Positions 7,842 to 15,899 of a stretch of 44,324 nt of DNA are shown piece by piece. The notes below the pieces were generated by a model that had not been told where the DNA came from, ran no database searches, and saw nothing but the letters and a program-made list of their open reading frames with translations. Made by a program: the position numbers and the translations under genes. Source of the stretch: an uncultured Cytophagales bacterium (lineage in GTDB: Bacteria; Bacteroidota; Bacteroidia; Cytophagales; Amoebophilaceae); assembly GCA_946409305.1 (NCBI GenBank), contig CAMJVU010000007.1, forward strand, positions 1 to 44,324. The letters are read 5' to 3'. Position 1 is the first letter of the stretch. Every line of letters starts with the position of its first letter.

Positions 7842-8732
7842 ATGAAGGGTTGTTTTTGTGGGAATTTTGGTATGATGAGGGGCGTTACATCGTTGTCTGG
7901 GGTTTTTGTTTTTTTGTGGTTGTGTACGGGGTGGGGTTGTGATTATCGCACTGACGAAGAGAAACTGAAGCAGGAGTGTCGTAAGCGAGACGAAGAGTGT
8001 TTAGAAAAATTGGGGATGAAAGGGGATGATATAACTACTGCTGGAGAGAAAGTGGCGGATTTTGCGCGTGCTTATGAGTCTTTTTTTAATGAGTCTTGGT
8101 TGAAGAATGGTGGAAAGGTTTTTCTGAAGGTTGAGGATGATGAGGGGAATTACATAAAGTTGAAGATTACGGGTGTTGATGGTAAAACCTTTGATTTTTA
8201 TGTTCGGGACATAAGTAGTATATGCGTGGGCAATGCGAGTTATGGAATTTTTGATAAAGGGAATAAAAGGCCTGAAGCGGCTGCTCATGATATATCTAAG
8301 GTTTGTATTGTGAGTGTGGGTAAGGGAGCTGGTGTTGTCAGTAATATGAGGTCTATGTTCTCTGGATGTGGATCTTTGGCGAGTATAGAAGGTTTAGATT
8401 TGGTGAAGACGAGTAATGTTACGGATATGAGTTGTATGTTTTATAAATGTTCTTCATTAACTACATTACCTGATATATCTGAATGGAATACCAGTAAGGT
8501 TACGAGTATGTATGGCATGTTTTATGAGTGTGAAAGATTAGAATGTTTGGATTTGACTAAGTGGGATGTGGGAAATGTTTCGAATAGTACGAATATATTT
8601 TATGGTTGCGTTGGTTTGTCTGTGTGTGGAGATGGATCTTTTTTGAAAAGGTTGTTTAAGTGTGATGGTGTTGAGGATGATAAGGTTTATAATTACATAC
8701 CTAGTGATAAGAGTTATACTCCTCGTGAGTGA
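7842..8732 (+). CDS. BspA-like (DUF285 repeat) surface lipoprotein
   Basis: Residues 1-33 form an export signal with FVFLWLCTGWGC at its end, consistent with a lipoprotein; Met11/12 are alternative starts. Residues 35-160 are a charged region of unknown fold. Residues about 166-262 contain tandem DUF285 units with the hallmark N-V-T-D-M-S-x-M-F pattern: SNMRSMFSGCGSL, TDMSCMFYKCSSL, TSMYGMFYECERL and a degenerate STNIFYGCVGL. Such leucine-rich-like repeats occur on surface proteins of Bacteroidota, mycoplasmas and spirochaetes and often bind host matrix or partner proteins. Adhesion here is inferred. Each repeat has a Cys after the MF, which may pair between repeats. Confidence 0.8.
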   Translation: MKGCFCGNFGMMRGVTSLSGVFVFLWLCTGWGCDYRTDEEKLKQECRKRDEECLEKLGMKGDDITTAGEKVADFARAYESFFNESWLKNGGKVFLKVEDDEGNYIKLKITGVDGKTFDFYVRDISSICVGNASYGIFDKGNKRPEAAAHDISKVCIVSVGKGAGVVSNMRSMFSGCGSLASIEGLDLVKTSNVTDMSCMFYKCSSLTTLPDISEWNTSKVTSMYGMFYECERLECLDLTKWDVGNVSNSTNIFYGCVGLSVCGDGSFLKRLFKCDGVEDDKVYNYIPSDKSYTPRE

Positions 8733-8840
8733 TAGTTCGTTTCATTATTGTCTATCGTAGTGTTGATGTTTGGCTGCGGGTATAGTTTTTGTTGGATGGT
8801 TTGCTTCTATTTATTGTGGTTTCGGAATTTGTAATTACTG

Positions 8841-9014
8841 ATGTTGTATATGGTTATGGGTTGTAAAATGTGGCATTTCGTTTGTGAAGTGTTGGCGATG
8901 TACGGGTTTGCTGTCGTTTATGGAAATATGAAAAGTAAATGGGATCCTATGTATAATGATGGCGCGGCGAATTTTACGAGATCTCTAAATGTTGATAAAG
9001 AAGTGGGGAGGTGA
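8841..9014 (+). pseudogene. Export-signal ORF, 5' part of a frameshifted gene
   Basis: A 57-residue frame starts MLYMVMGCKMWHFV and contains an export signal strikingly like that of the ubiquitin-like protein at 17543: HFVCEVLAMYGFAVVYGNMK against HFVCGVLATYGLVVVCGNMK. It stops at TGA 9012-9014 after a GGGG run (9005-9008). A second frame then reads GEDQFHAADESIENQFPEGG up to a G6 run at 9063-9068, where the frame of the following ORF could take over. The gene is either broken twice or read through by slippage. It could also be a short secreted peptide overlapping the next start (GTGA). Confidence 0.5.
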
Positions 9015-9496
9015 GGACCAGTTTCATGCTGCGGACGAGTCAATTGAAAACCAGTTTCCTGAGGGGGGCGGGTCCAAGTGATGGTGGCCTTGACGATCTT
9101 TATTATAATCGTAAAGATGAAGAAGAAAAAATGGAAAGATGGGGTTTCTCTGGTTTTGGCGTTATTGAGGATGAGAGTGGGATGTCATTGGGTGGTAAGT
9201 CCGTACGGGAGTGTGCTGGGTCATTCTTTTCTGATAATGAGGGAACTCTTAAAGGGATGCTTAACAGTATTATAGGTAATCGAGGCGGACGGCGTGATTG
9301 TGTTTCGTGGATTGATGTTCGTGAGTCAGTAAGTGCTGGTTTTTATACTATTTATGAACTTATATGGAGGTATAGGGAGAATTTGGACGAGGAATATAAG
9401 GACTTGTTGAACAAAAAGTATAAGTACGTGTTAGATGAAGAGAGAAGGAAAGAAGAAAAAGAAAAGAAACGTAAAGAAGGTTGTATATTGTGTTAG
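9011..9496 (+). CDS. Hypothetical charged protein with a C-terminal CaaX-like box
   Basis: The 161-residue frame is not a recognised family. The GTG at 9011 overlaps the stop of the preceding signal-bearing frame, and translation may instead enter through frameshifts in the G runs at 9005 and 9063. The body is polar, with GFSGFGVIEDESGMSLGGKS and a helical stretch ending in a polybasic/acidic run (EERRKEEKEKKRKEG). The last four residues are CILC. A basic run followed by C-aliphatic-aliphatic-X is the host prenylation signal used by Legionella AnkB, which ends CLVC. Prenylation here is inferred from four residues only. Confidence 0.5.
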   Translation: MRTSFMLRTSQLKTSFLRGAGPSDGGLDDLYYNRKDEEEKMERWGFSGFGVIEDESGMSLGGKSVRECAGSFFSDNEGTLKGMLNSIIGNRGGRRDCVSWIDVRESVSAGFYTIYELIWRYRENLDEEYKDLLNKKYKYVLDEERRKEEKEKKRKEGCILC

Positions 9497-9628
9497 GGTG
9501 TTGATTTTTTGTGTTTTTTTGTAATTGGTTGTAATTAAGTGGGGTTGTTTTGCTCTTGTGAGTAAGATGGTCGTCTAGTTAGAATAATTTTTATTTGTGA
9601 AACGTAAGTGATATACAAAGAGGGTGTT

Positions 9629-10597
9629 TTAATTTTGGTTGGGATACCAACACATTACGTTGTCTTCAATTTGTGGTTTTTCATTTTCGCAACGATCTTG
9701 AGATTTAGGACATCTTGTTCTAAACGGACATCCATTAGGAATATCTATTGGAGATGGAATATCTCCCTCTAACAGAGATTTGTCAAAATAATCGTCATCG
9801 CAATTCGGGATTGGAATTGCGTTGAGTAAAGCTTGCGTATACGGATGTTTGGGGCGAGAAAACAATTCTTTTTTCGTGTTTACCTCGACTATATTTCCTA
9901 AATACATTACGACAATTCTATCAGATATGTGTTTTACAACACTTAAATCATGTGCTATAAAGATTACACTCATATTCATATTCTTTTGTAATGACTTAAT
10001 AAGATTGACTACTTGTGCTTGTATTGACACATCAAGAGCGCTGACTGGTTCATCACATATAAGAAGTTTTGGTTCACAAATCAAAGCCCTAGCTATACCT
10101 ATTCTTTGACATTGTCCACCAGAAAACTCATGGCTATATTTATCTAGGTGTGATTCATTTAGTCCAACGTTATACATCGTGGTTAGAATTTTATCATATG
10201 CTTCTTTTTTTGATAGACTTGGGTAATATAAATCGAGAGGTTCTTTCAATATATCATATATTTTTTTTGCAGGATTAAGACTTGCCATTGGATCTTGGAA
10301 TATCATTTGAATATCTTTTCTTACCAATTTCCACTGTGAATTTTTAAACTTACTTATTTCATGTTTTTCGTCGAATATGACACTTCCGCTAGTAGGTTTT
10401 ATTAATCCTACTAAAGTTTTAACCAATGTAGATTTTCCACACCCGGATTCGCCGACAATACCCACAATTTCTCCCCGATTAACATTAAAATTAACATTAT
10501 CAACAGCAGTCAATTTTGTAATAGTCTTACCAAATATGTTCTTCTTTATTGGGAAATCAACACAAAGCTTATTTATTTGTAATATATTTTCCGTCAT
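9629..10597 (-). CDS. oppF: Oligopeptide ABC transporter ATPase OppF
   Basis: One of two ATPases that power peptide import. The 322-residue protein has Walker A GESGCGKS, signature SGGQCQRIG, Walker B LLICDEPVSALDV, switch AHDLS and the C-terminal oligo_HPY extension with its Cys cluster GCPFRTRCPKSQDRC. It is the last gene of the minus-strand order oppB-oppC-oppD-oppF, 3 bases after oppD. Peptides are likely an amino acid source for a symbiont with reduced biosynthesis. Confidence 0.9.
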   Translation of the reverse strand: MTENILQINKLCVDFPIKKNIFGKTITKLTAVDNVNFNVNRGEIVGIVGESGCGKSTLVKTLVGLIKPTSGSVIFDEKHEISKFKNSQWKLVRKDIQMIFQDPMASLNPAKKIYDILKEPLDLYYPSLSKKEAYDKILTTMYNVGLNESHLDKYSHEFSGGQCQRIGIARALICEPKLLICDEPVSALDVSIQAQVVNLIKSLQKNMNMSVIFIAHDLSVVKHISDRIVVMYLGNIVEVNTKKELFSRPKHPYTQALLNAIPIPNCDDDYFDKSLLEGDIPSPIDIPNGCPFRTRCPKSQDRCENEKPQIEDNVMCWYPNQN

Positions 10598-10600
10598 TTG

Positions 10601-11566
10601 TTAAAAATTAAAACAAGAAACAACGTGATTATTAGTAATTTTCTGAGTTGGTTTTTCATTACGACATCGTTCAGTTGCGTACAAACACCTCGAAGCAAAA
10701 GGACATCCTTCCATTATACTGTCTAATCTAGGGGGTTCACCAGGAATAAATGGTAATTCTTCAACATCGTCATTTAATTTTGGTATAGAAGCTAATAAAC
10801 CATTCGTGTATGGGTGTGTCGGATTATTAAAAATACCATTAGCAGTATTATGTTCCATTATGTGTCCACAGTACATGACTATTATCTCATTTGCAATTTT
10901 TGATAAAATTCCTAAGTCATGTGTTATAAAAAGGATAGACATGTGCAATTTTTCTTGTAACTCTTTCAATAGTTTTATGATTTGGGCTTTTACAGTAACG
11001 TCTAATGCTGTTGTTAACTCATCTGCTATAAGGATCTCAGGTTCACATATTAATGCCATAGCTATCATTACACGTTGTCTCATCCCTCCAGAAAATTCAT
11101 GAGGATAAAAATTGATTCTTTTTTTTGCATCTGAGATTTGAACGGCGTCAAGCATATCCAAAGCCTTCTTAACTGCTTCGTCGTAACCTAAGTGCTTATG
11201 AATAAGTAGAGGCTCTATTAATTGCTCTTTTATGGTTAAATATGGATTTAATGCCGTCATTGAATCCTGAAATGCTATTGATATATTGTTCCACCTATAT
11301 TTGTTTATTTCATTTTCAGATAATTTTAATAAATCAATGTCGTTATAAAATATTTCTCCAGAAACTATCGCATTTTTGGGTAGCAATCCAAGTATAGACA
11401 TCATTGTCTGGGTTTTTCCCGATCCCGATTCACCAACAATTCCAACTACACTTCCTTTACGTATATCAAAACAAATATTATTTAGTATCCTTACCTTTTT
11501 ATTATCAATTACAAAATCAAGATTTAAATCTTTAACACTTAATATTATCTCATTCATTCTTGTCAA
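10601..11566 (-). CDS. oppD: Oligopeptide ABC transporter ATPase OppD
   Basis: The 321-residue partner ATPase shows Walker A GESGSGKT, signature SGGMRQRV, Walker B ILIADELTTALDV, switch FITHDLG and the oligo_HPY Cys segment GCPFASRCLYATERC. It overlaps the end of oppC by 4 bases, which suggests coupled translation. An internal Met4 (MNEIILSV) is an alternative start. Confidence 0.9.
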   Translation of the reverse strand: MTRMNEIILSVKDLNLDFVIDNKKVRILNNICFDIRKGSVVGIVGESGSGKTQTMMSILGLLPKNAIVSGEIFYNDIDLLKLSENEINKYRWNNISIAFQDSMTALNPYLTIKEQLIEPLLIHKHLGYDEAVKKALDMLDAVQISDAKKRINFYPHEFSGGMRQRVMIAMALICEPEILIADELTTALDVTVKAQIIKLLKELQEKLHMSILFITHDLGILSKIANEIIVMYCGHIMEHNTANGIFNNPTHPYTNGLLASIPKLNDDVEELPFIPGEPPRLDSIMEGCPFASRCLYATERCRNEKPTQKITNNHVVSCFNF

Positions 11567-12486
11567 CTTTTATGGTCAAATTTGTTGCGTATTGCATTAC
11601 TTATAAAATTCAGCGACAACAATGTCAACGATAAAAATAAACATGGGAATGCCAAAACCCACCAGTATCCCCTTACTATACATTGACTTCCTTCACTTAT
11701 CATTTCTCCCCAACCTGTCATTGGAGGTTGTACCCCGAGTCCAATAAAACCTAAAAATGCGGTTAAAGACAATATATTTGGGATTGTAAGTGTTGCATAA
11801 ACGATAATTAGACCAACAAGGTTGGGCAATATATGTTTACATACTATTTGGAAATTACTGAGTCCTACAATTCGTTCTGCATCTATAAATTCTTTCTTTT
11901 TTATTGACATTACTTGTCCCCTCACTATTTTAGCTATATCAAGCCAGGAAACACATGCAATTGCAATAAATATCAAATAAAATTTCCTTCCGAACAACGT
12001 TACTAGAAGTATAGCGAAAAATATAAAAGGAACAGCATATAATCCATCAACAATTCGCATCATAACTCCATCAATCCATCCTCCCCAAAAACCAGATATC
12101 ATACCATAAAAAGTTCCAATAATAACTGTAACAAAAGATGCAATGATAGCTATTTCCAAAGACAATCTTCCTCCAACTAAAACTCTTGCTAAAACATCAC
12201 GTCCCAAATTGTCTGTACCAAAAGGATAGACACTACATGGAGAAATACCAATTTCTTCAACTTTTGTTTTAGCAAAATACATAGGATCGTAAAACATTGG
12301 TCCGATACATACACACATTACGATAGCAGTTAAACAGAATATTGAAATAATGACCAATAAATTTGACCTCTCATTCTTTATCATTTGCCTTAACTTGTTG
12401 ATATACAAAAAAAACGTTAAGACAACATTCAAAAAAACTGACTTCATTCTTCCTACTATCTGCTTTATTTTGCCCTCAATTGTCAT
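11563..12486 (-). CDS. oppC: Oligopeptide ABC transporter permease OppC
   Basis: The 307-residue inner-membrane permease has the N-terminal OppC domain with one membrane segment, the DPYxx...PFGTDNLGRDVLARVL motif (here MYFAKT...FGTDNLGRDVLARVL) and five further segments. The EAA loop that docks the ATPases reads ERIVGLSNFQIVCKHILPN. The cytosolic N-terminus before the first segment is about 35 residues and basic. It starts immediately after oppB. Confidence 0.9.
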   Translation of the reverse strand: MTIEGKIKQIVGRMKSVFLNVVLTFFLYINKLRQMIKNERSNLLVIISIFCLTAIVMCVCIGPMFYDPMYFAKTKVEEIGISPCSVYPFGTDNLGRDVLARVLVGGRLSLEIAIIASFVTVIIGTFYGMISGFWGGWIDGVMMRIVDGLYAVPFIFFAILLVTLFGRKFYLIFIAIACVSWLDIAKIVRGQVMSIKKKEFIDAERIVGLSNFQIVCKHILPNLVGLIIVYATLTIPNILSLTAFLGFIGLGVQPPMTGWGEMISEGSQCIVRGYWWVLAFPCLFLSLTLLSLNFISNAIRNKFDHKS

Positions 12487-13422
12487 TTACTTTACTTTTA
12501 CCCTTGGATCTATAAAACCGTACAATATATCAACAATCGTGTTACAAATAATCAACAACGTGCTGTAGATAATAACAAGAGCCAATATCATAGAGTAGTT
12601 TCTACAGATTGCAGCTTCGATTGTTAAAGTGCCCATGCCTGGCAAACTAAATATTTTTTCTATAATTACGGATCCTACCAATATAGATGCAGAAGTAGGT
12701 CCCAAAAAACTTACAACTGGCATCATCGCTGGCTTCAAAGCATGTTTCAATAATATCCTCATTTTACTCAATCCTTTTGCTCTAGCCGTTTTTATAAATT
12801 GAGAATTCATTATATCCACAAGACTAGTTCTTTGTATCTGAGCCAATATACCTATGTTGGGCAAACTTAAAGATGTGACTGGCAAAATAAGATGATATAA
12901 GTCAAAACTCCATCCTCCAGTTGGAAATAACCTAAACTTAACAGAAAAAAATAACACTAAAAGAGGTGCTGTTACTATTGTAGGAATTGCGATACCCAGA
13001 AGTGATCCACAACTAACGATCTTATCGCATAAACCATTCGGATTCATAGCAGACAATATCCCTAAAAGAACTCCAAACATGACGGTTACACATATAACCA
13101 CAAAACCAAATTTTATCGACAACCAAAAACCACTACTGCCATTCTTGAATAAAATATCGTTTATTCTCGTTCCAATATTTTTATACGACATCCCAAAATC
13201 AAAATGAAATATTATATTTTTTAAGTAGTCGGCATATTGTAACAGCAAGGGTTTATCGAGTCCATACACCCTTTCTAACGATTTCATTGCTTCAACACTC
13301 ATAACTCTGTCACTGCTAAAAGGACTACCAGGAACCACTTTTATTAGGAAGAAAACGCACAACGTAACTATAAAAATAGTAACAAAACCGCTCAAAACCC
13401 TCCTTAATATAAAATACAACAT
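12487..13422 (-). CDS. oppB: Oligopeptide ABC transporter permease OppB
   Basis: The 311-residue permease has the typical OppB start (LYFILRRVLSGFVTIFIVTL), the conserved VVPGSPF motif, LGIAIPTIVTAPLL, and the EAA loop RAKGLSKMRILLKHALKPA. Five or six membrane segments are visible. It is first in the opp cluster. No OppA-type binding protein is encoded beside it; the neighbour upstream is an MFS transporter. Confidence 0.9.
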   Translation of the reverse strand: MLYFILRRVLSGFVTIFIVTLCVFFLIKVVPGSPFSSDRVMSVEAMKSLERVYGLDKPLLLQYADYLKNIIFHFDFGMSYKNIGTRINDILFKNGSSGFWLSIKFGFVVICVTVMFGVLLGILSAMNPNGLCDKIVSCGSLLGIAIPTIVTAPLLVLFFSVKFRLFPTGGWSFDLYHLILPVTSLSLPNIGILAQIQRTSLVDIMNSQFIKTARAKGLSKMRILLKHALKPAMMPVVSFLGPTSASILVGSVIIEKIFSLPGMGTLTIEAAICRNYSMILALVIIYSTLLIICNTIVDILYGFIDPRVKVK

Positions 13423-13445
13423 TGTATTACGACTATACTTTTATA

Positions 13446-14654
13446 TTACTGATTTTTGTAAGCTTTGCCCAAGTATCGACGGAACATAGAATAACAGAAC
13501 CATGATAGAATAGAGAATAATACTAACATTCCCATGTATGAATTTATTACACCAAAATGTTCTACAGATTTTGTCATAACAAGAAGATTTATCATCCCAA
13601 TTATCGTTTCTAATATGTTTATAATGGCAAAATATGTGCTAGTATTGTGTAAAAATGCTAATTCTTTACGAACGATATTCATGTGTTGATGATATATGTA
13701 AAATAATGTTACAATTAGTGGGAATACGCATAGTAACAATTTTTGATCTATGTAAATAAAAGAATAAAAAAATGGTAATAAAATTAGAACAAGTCCAACA
13801 AGTATTTTGTTAATATTAACGTGTTTACAAATTAAGGTCCCTATCACGTTGCAAATATGAAATGAAACGTATATTAGTCCAAAGTACTTCGTATCAATAT
13901 TTATTTCTTTGTACAGAATCTGCCAATAATGGAAAAAAGATTGAATGAATAATGTTAAAATACAAATCGAAAAAATCATCCACACATATGTTCTTGAACT
14001 AAATAAATCTCTAAAAACATTGGATATATCCGACAATTTTATTTTATTTACATCATATTGTTTTGAATCATTTCTTTCTGGTGGATAAAAAAACATTGAA
14101 CATATTAGGGATAAAATAAGTAACACTAACGATACGATGTATATGTATCCACCGATATTCGAATACAAAAATCCTCCTATTGCTCCGCCTATTATTCCAG
14201 CGATACTCAAAGTATACATCATTGTCGTTACGTAGTACTTGACACTTAAATTCTTAGTTTTGTATTCAAAAATAACATCTGATTCCAAAGTGTCATATCT
14301 CAATGGCATACTGAAACCATACAAAGCATACGATATGGACAGAATCAATAAATTGTGGCTAAAAAAACAAAAACAAAGATACGATACAAATAACAATATT
14401 ATTGACAATATATAGAGCTTTTTTCTGCTGAATACATCAGAGATGATTCCTATAGGTAATATTGAAATTATCTCTGCTATTTTTTGAATTATTTTTACAA
14501 ACGCTATATCAGTTAATGAGTTTCCTTGGCTTAATAGAAATAATGTTAGGATGGAATGAGGAAGTGTCCTTCCCATTTCTAAGAAAAAATTAGAAGTAAT
14601 TAGAATTAGAGCATTCCTTGACAAACCATTAGACAGTCTACTAGTAAACAACAC
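13446..14654 (-). CDS. MFS family transporter
   Basis: The 402-residue protein has about twelve hydrophobic segments. The loop after segment 2 reads IGIISDVFSRKKLYIL, the GxxxDxxxRKK motif of the major facilitator superfamily. Substrate cannot be read from the sequence; symbionts of this type use such carriers for amino acids or other host metabolites. It lies just upstream of oppB on the same strand with a 23-base gap and may share its transcript. Confidence 0.8.
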   Translation of the reverse strand: MLFTSRLSNGLSRNALILITSNFFLEMGRTLPHSILTLFLLSQGNSLTDIAFVKIIQKIAEIISILPIGIISDVFSRKKLYILSIILLFVSYLCFCFFSHNLLILSISYALYGFSMPLRYDTLESDVIFEYKTKNLSVKYYVTTMMYTLSIAGIIGGAIGGFLYSNIGGYIYIVSLVLLILSLICSMFFYPPERNDSKQYDVNKIKLSDISNVFRDLFSSRTYVWMIFSICILTLFIQSFFHYWQILYKEINIDTKYFGLIYVSFHICNVIGTLICKHVNINKILVGLVLILLPFFYSFIYIDQKLLLCVFPLIVTLFYIYHQHMNIVRKELAFLHNTSTYFAIINILETIIGMINLLVMTKSVEHFGVINSYMGMLVLFSILSWFCYSMFRRYLGKAYKNQ

Positions 14655-14693
14655 AATAATTTATAATTATCATAGATGTTCTAAATAGAAAAA

Positions 14694-15875
14694 TTAAAGT
14701 TTAATTTCACTGTTTACAGCCTTTTCAAAATTTTTAATTTGTGCCTCAATAACGTTAGATAATCTATCAAAACCATTAACTTTAGATATAACATCATTTT
14801 CTACTTTCCTTAATTGTTCTAAATGTTTAGGAAAAATGAACTTTAATACTTCTTCGCAATCAAAAGTATGATAAAAATTTGGTGACATGTAAGCCCTAGC
14901 CAATCCTTCTTTTACGATGTAACTCATCAACTCTGGACTAATATTTAAAAGAATTTCCAGTTTGTTACATACACTTTGCTTAAGATTATCTCCACATTCA
15001 GATAAAATGCTAAGCCCACCTTCGTAAACATGATTTTCGTACAATCCTAAAATCAAACTTTTCGTATTTTCATCAAGCTCTTCACTGTCATTTATTGTAA
15101 CTCCAAAGTCAATAACACATCTCCTGCTAACTTTTGAATAATTATTATTACCATTCATCTGGAATAAACTATTTTTTACAGAATCATCATGTTTGCTAAA
15201 AATCAACATTTCTGCAATAATCTCAGCTATAGTGTCATCATCAAAAATTTTCGCCATTTCTTCAAGACCAATTTCTACAAAACATTTCGAAAAAGAATCT
15301 CCAACCTGTATATCTCTATTGCTAATAGACTTATATCCCGCAGATGTCATATCTTGACATATACCATCACTTATATAAACAACACCAGGTGTAAACAAGG
15401 AATAAATCAAACTTCCAGCAATACGAGCAGGAGTGTAAAATGGATAATTTCCAATACCGCCACCGTCATTGCCTTTCGCAAATATAAATCCTTGTCCGTT
15501 ATAATTAGTTGCTCTCCCATTGTAAGTATATTTAAAGATACTGCAGGTTGCTCCAGCTCCAATAATCAAGCCTGAATAACTATTTTGCTGAAAAACATTG
15601 TTTCTTAATATCCATCTGACAGTATCTTCATGAATAGTTTGGCAAGTATCTTTGGGTGGTATCTTCCTAATAAAATTATTGGCATTAGTGAAAAGAGCAT
15701 CGACATACTTAAAAGGATTGTCATTAACTACAGGTATTTCAGGAATTAGATTACCCTCACCTTCCCCTACATTGCCTATATTCTGAATTGGAACAGTCTC
15801 ATCAGACTTAAAACAGTACCAATCAGCTGAACACAATAACATCAAAACCGATATAAATATCTTTTTACTTCCCAT
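14694..15875 (-). CDS. Secreted protein with kinase-like motifs
   Basis: The 393-residue product starts with an export signal (KKIFISVLMLLCSADWYC), with Cys21 a possible lipidation site. A Pro/Asn/Gly-rich linker follows. Residues 106-112 read GAGATCS followed by IFK, like a glycine-rich nucleotide loop; K134 lies in GFIFAKGN; KHDDSVKN at 228-235 fits the HxDxxxxN catalytic loop spacing; VIDFG at 254-258 resembles the DFG motif. Order and spacing fit an atypical kinase fold of the aminoglycoside/phosphoinositide type, but no overall family was recognised. The C-terminal 130 residues are helical. Export suggests a host-directed or periplasmic role, which is inference. Confidence 0.45.
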   Translation of the reverse strand: MGSKKIFISVLMLLCSADWYCFKSDETVPIQNIGNVGEGEGNLIPEIPVVNDNPFKYVDALFTNANNFIRKIPPKDTCQTIHEDTVRWILRNNVFQQNSYSGLIIGAGATCSIFKYTYNGRATNYNGQGFIFAKGNDGGGIGNYPFYTPARIAGSLIYSLFTPGVVYISDGICQDMTSAGYKSISNRDIQVGDSFSKCFVEIGLEEMAKIFDDDTIAEIIAEMLIFSKHDDSVKNSLFQMNGNNNYSKVSRRCVIDFGVTINDSEELDENTKSLILGLYENHVYEGGLSILSECGDNLKQSVCNKLEILLNISPELMSYIVKEGLARAYMSPNFYHTFDCEEVLKFIFPKHLEQLRKVENDVISKVNGFDRLSNVIEAQIKNFEKAVNSEIKL

Positions 15876-15899
15876 AATACTTACAATGTAAACATTAAA

